A stretch of DNA of 7,088 bases from Flavobacteriales bacterium (GTDB lineage: Bacteria > Bacteroidota > Bacteroidia > Flavobacteriales > Flavobacteriaceae). This document shows, in pieces, positions 5,475 through 7,088 of the stretch (within the stretch, counting starts at the first letter, position 1; every line of letters starts with the position of its first letter). The stretch covers positions 1 to 7,088 of the forward strand of contig QIIH01000457.1 of NCBI GenBank assembly GCA_003229235.1, given 5' to 3'. Position numbers and translations under genes: made by a program. The notes under the pieces were generated by a model. That model ran no database searches, was not told the DNA's origin, and saw only the letters and a program-made list of their open reading frames with translations.

Positions 5475-6089
5475 ATGCACGTCGCAATTGCTGGAAATAT
5501 AGGCTCTGGAAAAACCACGCTTACAAAATTACTCGCCAAGCATTACAAATGGCAACCGCACTTCGAAGATGTTGAAGACAACCCCTATTTAGACGATTTT
5601 TACAATCAGATGGAGCGTTGGTCTTTTAATCTGCAAGTTTACTTTTTAAACAGTCGTTTTAGACAAATAGTAGACATTCGCGAAAGCGGAAAGGACATTA
5701 TTCAAGATAGGACTATCTACGAAGACGCCTACATTTTTGCTCCCAACTTACATGCTATGGGGCTAATGACAAATCGAGATTATGAAAACTATCGTTCACT
5801 TTTTGATTTGATGGAGTCTGTCACAGAAGGACCAGACTTACTTATCTACCTGCGAAGCTCAATTCCTAATTTGGTAAACCAAATTCACAAACGAGGCCGT
5901 GAATATGAGAACAGCATCTCTATAGATTACTTAAGCCGTTTAAACGAGCGTTACGAAGCATGGATTCACGATTACGACAAAAGCAACCTCTTGATTTTTG
6001 ATGTCGACAACCTCGATTTTGTGAGCAATCCAGAAGATTTAGGCGATGTTATTAATCGCATCGATGCCGAATTACACGGTTTGTTTTAA
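5475..6089 (+). CDS. Deoxynucleoside kinase (dNK family)
   Basis: A 204-residue cytosolic P-loop kinase that transfers phosphate from ATP to the 5'-OH of a deoxynucleoside in the salvage pathway. The Walker A loop is GNIGSGKTT at residues 7-15. The segment FNLQVYFLNSRF (51-62) supplies the base-binding Gln53. The DRT motif (78-80) in IIQDRTIYEDAYIFA carries the Asp/Arg pair of the family's D/E-R-S/T motif; the catalytic base is expected among the acidic residues here or just before. The LID is KRGREYE (139-145), with arginines that contact ATP phosphates. Length fits the compact bacterial dNK group (deoxyadenosine/deoxyguanosine kinase-like). Substrate preference cannot be read from sequence by eye. 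It starts 19 nt after the exported protein and has no clear promoter of its own. Confidence 0.93.
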   Translation: MHVAIAGNIGSGKTTLTKLLAKHYKWQPHFEDVEDNPYLDDFYNQMERWSFNLQVYFLNSRFRQIVDIRESGKDIIQDRTIYEDAYIFAPNLHAMGLMTNRDYENYRSLFDLMESVTEGPDLLIYLRSSIPNLVNQIHKRGREYENSISIDYLSRLNERYEAWIHDYDKSNLLIFDVDNLDFVSNPEDLGDVINRIDAELHGLF

Positions 6090-6112
6090 TCTTTCAGATT
6101 TTTGTACTTTAA
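6080..6112 (+). promoter_or_regulatory. Promoter candidate for the PAP2 phosphatase gene
   Basis: TTTG at 6080-6083 and TACTTTAA at 6105-6112 are 21 bp apart, the same spacing as in the kinase promoter; the -7 box departs from TAnnTTTG at its last two bases. The TTTG lies inside the last codons of the kinase gene. Predicted transcription start is near 6117, leaving a leader of about 17 nt. The 44-nt gap to the upstream gene also allows simple read-through. Confidence 0.35.
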
Positions 6113-6133
6113 CCCTTAGTCAAAAATCAATTT

Positions 6134-7000
6134 ATGAAGCACAATCAGTATAGATTTATTTTTTGCTGTTTTATCCTTTTGCTTACTTGCAATTTGGCCA
6201 TTGCACAATCCCAGAAAGACTCCATAGTAGACCCTCGCGAACAAACCACATGGGAAATGCTCAAATACGATGCTAAAAGCATCTTTGGTGGTGCCAAGTA
6301 TGCTATTACGGCTCCCGCTAGATGGGATGGCCAAGACTTTGCCACCGCTGGCGGAATCATAAGCGGTGCTGTACTATTGTATACTATCGACTATGACGCT
6401 CGAAACTATTTTTTAGATCAAAACGAAGATGCGCCAGAGCTACTTAAAGATGTAGGCTATTATTTTGGGAGCCCTCAAAATTTCTTTCTAATTGCTGGCG
6501 GACTTTACGGCGTGGGGTTAATTACCAAAAACGAAAAGGTGCGGAACACTGCTGTACTTATAATTAGTTCTGCTGCAGTATCCGGGCTTTATTCTGCAAT
6601 TGGGAAATCTGTAATAGGGAGAGCTCGTCCTGGAGATGGTGTGAATAAATTTGAATTCGACCATTTTAGTGATCAAGTCGAATATCACAGCCTTCCATCT
6701 GGGCACTCTATTTTGTCGATGAGTATGGCACATTCTATTGCCAAACAGTTTGATAATTGGTGGGTAAAGTTTGGAATTTATGCTGTTGGTGCTATTGTAC
6801 CAATTTCAAGGCTTTGGGCCGATGCGCATTGGCTCACAGATGTAGCTTTAGGGACTGCTATAAGCATTGTCGTGGTAGATAGTATAGATAATTACCTACA
6901 CAAAGATAAGCGCTATCCCGATGCCATGCGACCGAACAAAAAAGTGAAGTGGCGCTTGGCTGCTACTCCAAAAACAATAGGCGTTATTGGCACCTTCTAA
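6134..7000 (+). CDS. Exported PAP2-family phosphatase
   Basis: A 288-residue member of the PAP2/phosphatidic acid phosphatase superfamily, complete in all three catalytic motifs. These are C1 KSVIGRARP (158-166, the KX6RP pattern), C2 PSGH (188-191) and C3 SRLWADAHWLTD (225-236, with His232 as nucleophile and Asp236). The N-terminus is a signal peptide (CCFILLLTCNLAIAQ, cleaved about residue 25). Hydrophobic segments follow around 72-86, 117-130, 138-155, 211-224 and 238-250, as expected for the helical core. The active site would face the periplasm, where likely substrates are lipid phosphates such as undecaprenyl pyrophosphate or phosphatidyl-phosphates; the exact one cannot be told. The C-terminus ends in KTIGVIGTF, slightly like a beta-strand tail. 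It is the last gene before a strong terminator. Confidence 0.93.
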   Translation: MKHNQYRFIFCCFILLLTCNLAIAQSQKDSIVDPREQTTWEMLKYDAKSIFGGAKYAITAPARWDGQDFATAGGIISGAVLLYTIDYDARNYFLDQNEDAPELLKDVGYYFGSPQNFFLIAGGLYGVGLITKNEKVRNTAVLIISSAAVSGLYSAIGKSVIGRARPGDGVNKFEFDHFSDQVEYHSLPSGHSILSMSMAHSIAKQFDNWWVKFGIYAVGAIVPISRLWADAHWLTDVALGTAISIVVVDSIDNYLHKDKRYPDAMRPNKKVKWRLAATPKTIGVIGTF

Positions 7001-7003
7001 TAA

Positions 7004-7032
7004 AAAAAGCCCGCTATGATGGCGGGCTTTTT
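7004..7032 (+). terminator. Intrinsic terminator, likely bidirectional
   Basis: Perfect hairpin: GCCCGC (7009-7014) pairs with GCGGGC (7022-7027) around the 7-nt loop TATGATG. Five A residues before the stem pair with five T residues after it, so the T-tract follows the stem on either strand. It begins 4 nt after the phosphatase stop codon and would also end a gene arriving from the right. Confidence 0.92.
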
Positions 7033-7053
7033 AATTATATGGTAAGAAGTAGA

Positions 7054-7088
7054 CTAGTTCTCTTTTTCGATATTCTTCTCTTCTTTTT
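7054..7088 (-). CDS. Possible C-terminal end of a convergent gene (partial)
   Basis: Read on the minus strand from the right edge, one frame gives KEEKNIEKEN followed by a TAG stop (7054-7056). A lysine/glutamate-rich tail is common for soluble proteins, and the bidirectional terminator 22 nt beyond would suit a convergent gene. With only eleven codons visible nothing can be said about its function, and it may not be coding. Confidence 0.35.
   Translation of the reverse strand, partial: KEEKNIEKEN

Noticed and set aside
1..7088. tRNA, rRNA, CRISPR arrays, insertion sequences, toxin-antitoxin or phage genes
   Set aside because: None is visible by reading both strands; no spaced identical repeats, transposase motifs or cloverleaf sequences were seen.

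Overview
The window looks like chromosomal DNA of a marine-type flavobacterium (Bacteroidota, family Flavobacteriaceae). The evidence is AT-rich coding sequence, two GLPGLI-family secreted proteins, a carboxypeptidase-regulatory-like (TonB-receptor-style) N-terminus, TAnnTTTG-type -7 promoter boxes, and no obvious Shine-Dalgarno sequences. The assignment rests on gene content and motifs only; no database was searched.

The left part (1-2189, minus strand) is a probable transcription unit read right to left. It holds GLPGLI protein B (1341-2189), GLPGLI protein A (352-1251), and the first 107 codons of an exported protein with a carboxypeptidase-regulatory-like domain (1-321, running off the left edge). 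The 89-bp gap between B and A carries a -7 box inside nested inverted repeats.

The centre (2190-4457) starts with a 122-bp divergent intergenic region. It contains a phased set of GTTAA direct repeats and a clear TTTG-N21-TACTTTTG promoter ending four bases before the ATG of a membrane sensor histidine kinase (2312-3781). Its OmpR/PhoB-type response regulator (3774-4457) overlaps it by 8 nt. The divergent layout and the repeats suggest that the two-component system controls itself and possibly the GLPGLI operon. The whole 1-4457 block can be read as one envelope sensing/response module, which is an inference.

At 4458-4687 there is no intact gene. This region holds a degenerate second copy of the 3' end of an OmpR-type response regulator (about 4502-4669). 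Over 35 codons it is 31/35 identical in protein to the intact regulator, yet 19 of the 31 conserved codons differ synonymously. It is therefore a remnant of a long-diverged paralogue or allele and not a recent duplication. It sits directly against the promoter of the next gene, as if the present regulator had displaced it.

The right part (4688-7088, plus strand) carries an exported protein with beta-propeller-like strand repeats (4688-5455), a deoxynucleoside kinase 19 nt downstream (5475-6089), and an exported PAP2-family phosphatase (6134-7000). A strong hairpin terminator at 7004-7032 has A- and T-tracts on both sides, so it could work in both directions. A short lysine/glutamate-rich reading frame at the right edge may be the C-terminus of a convergent gene.
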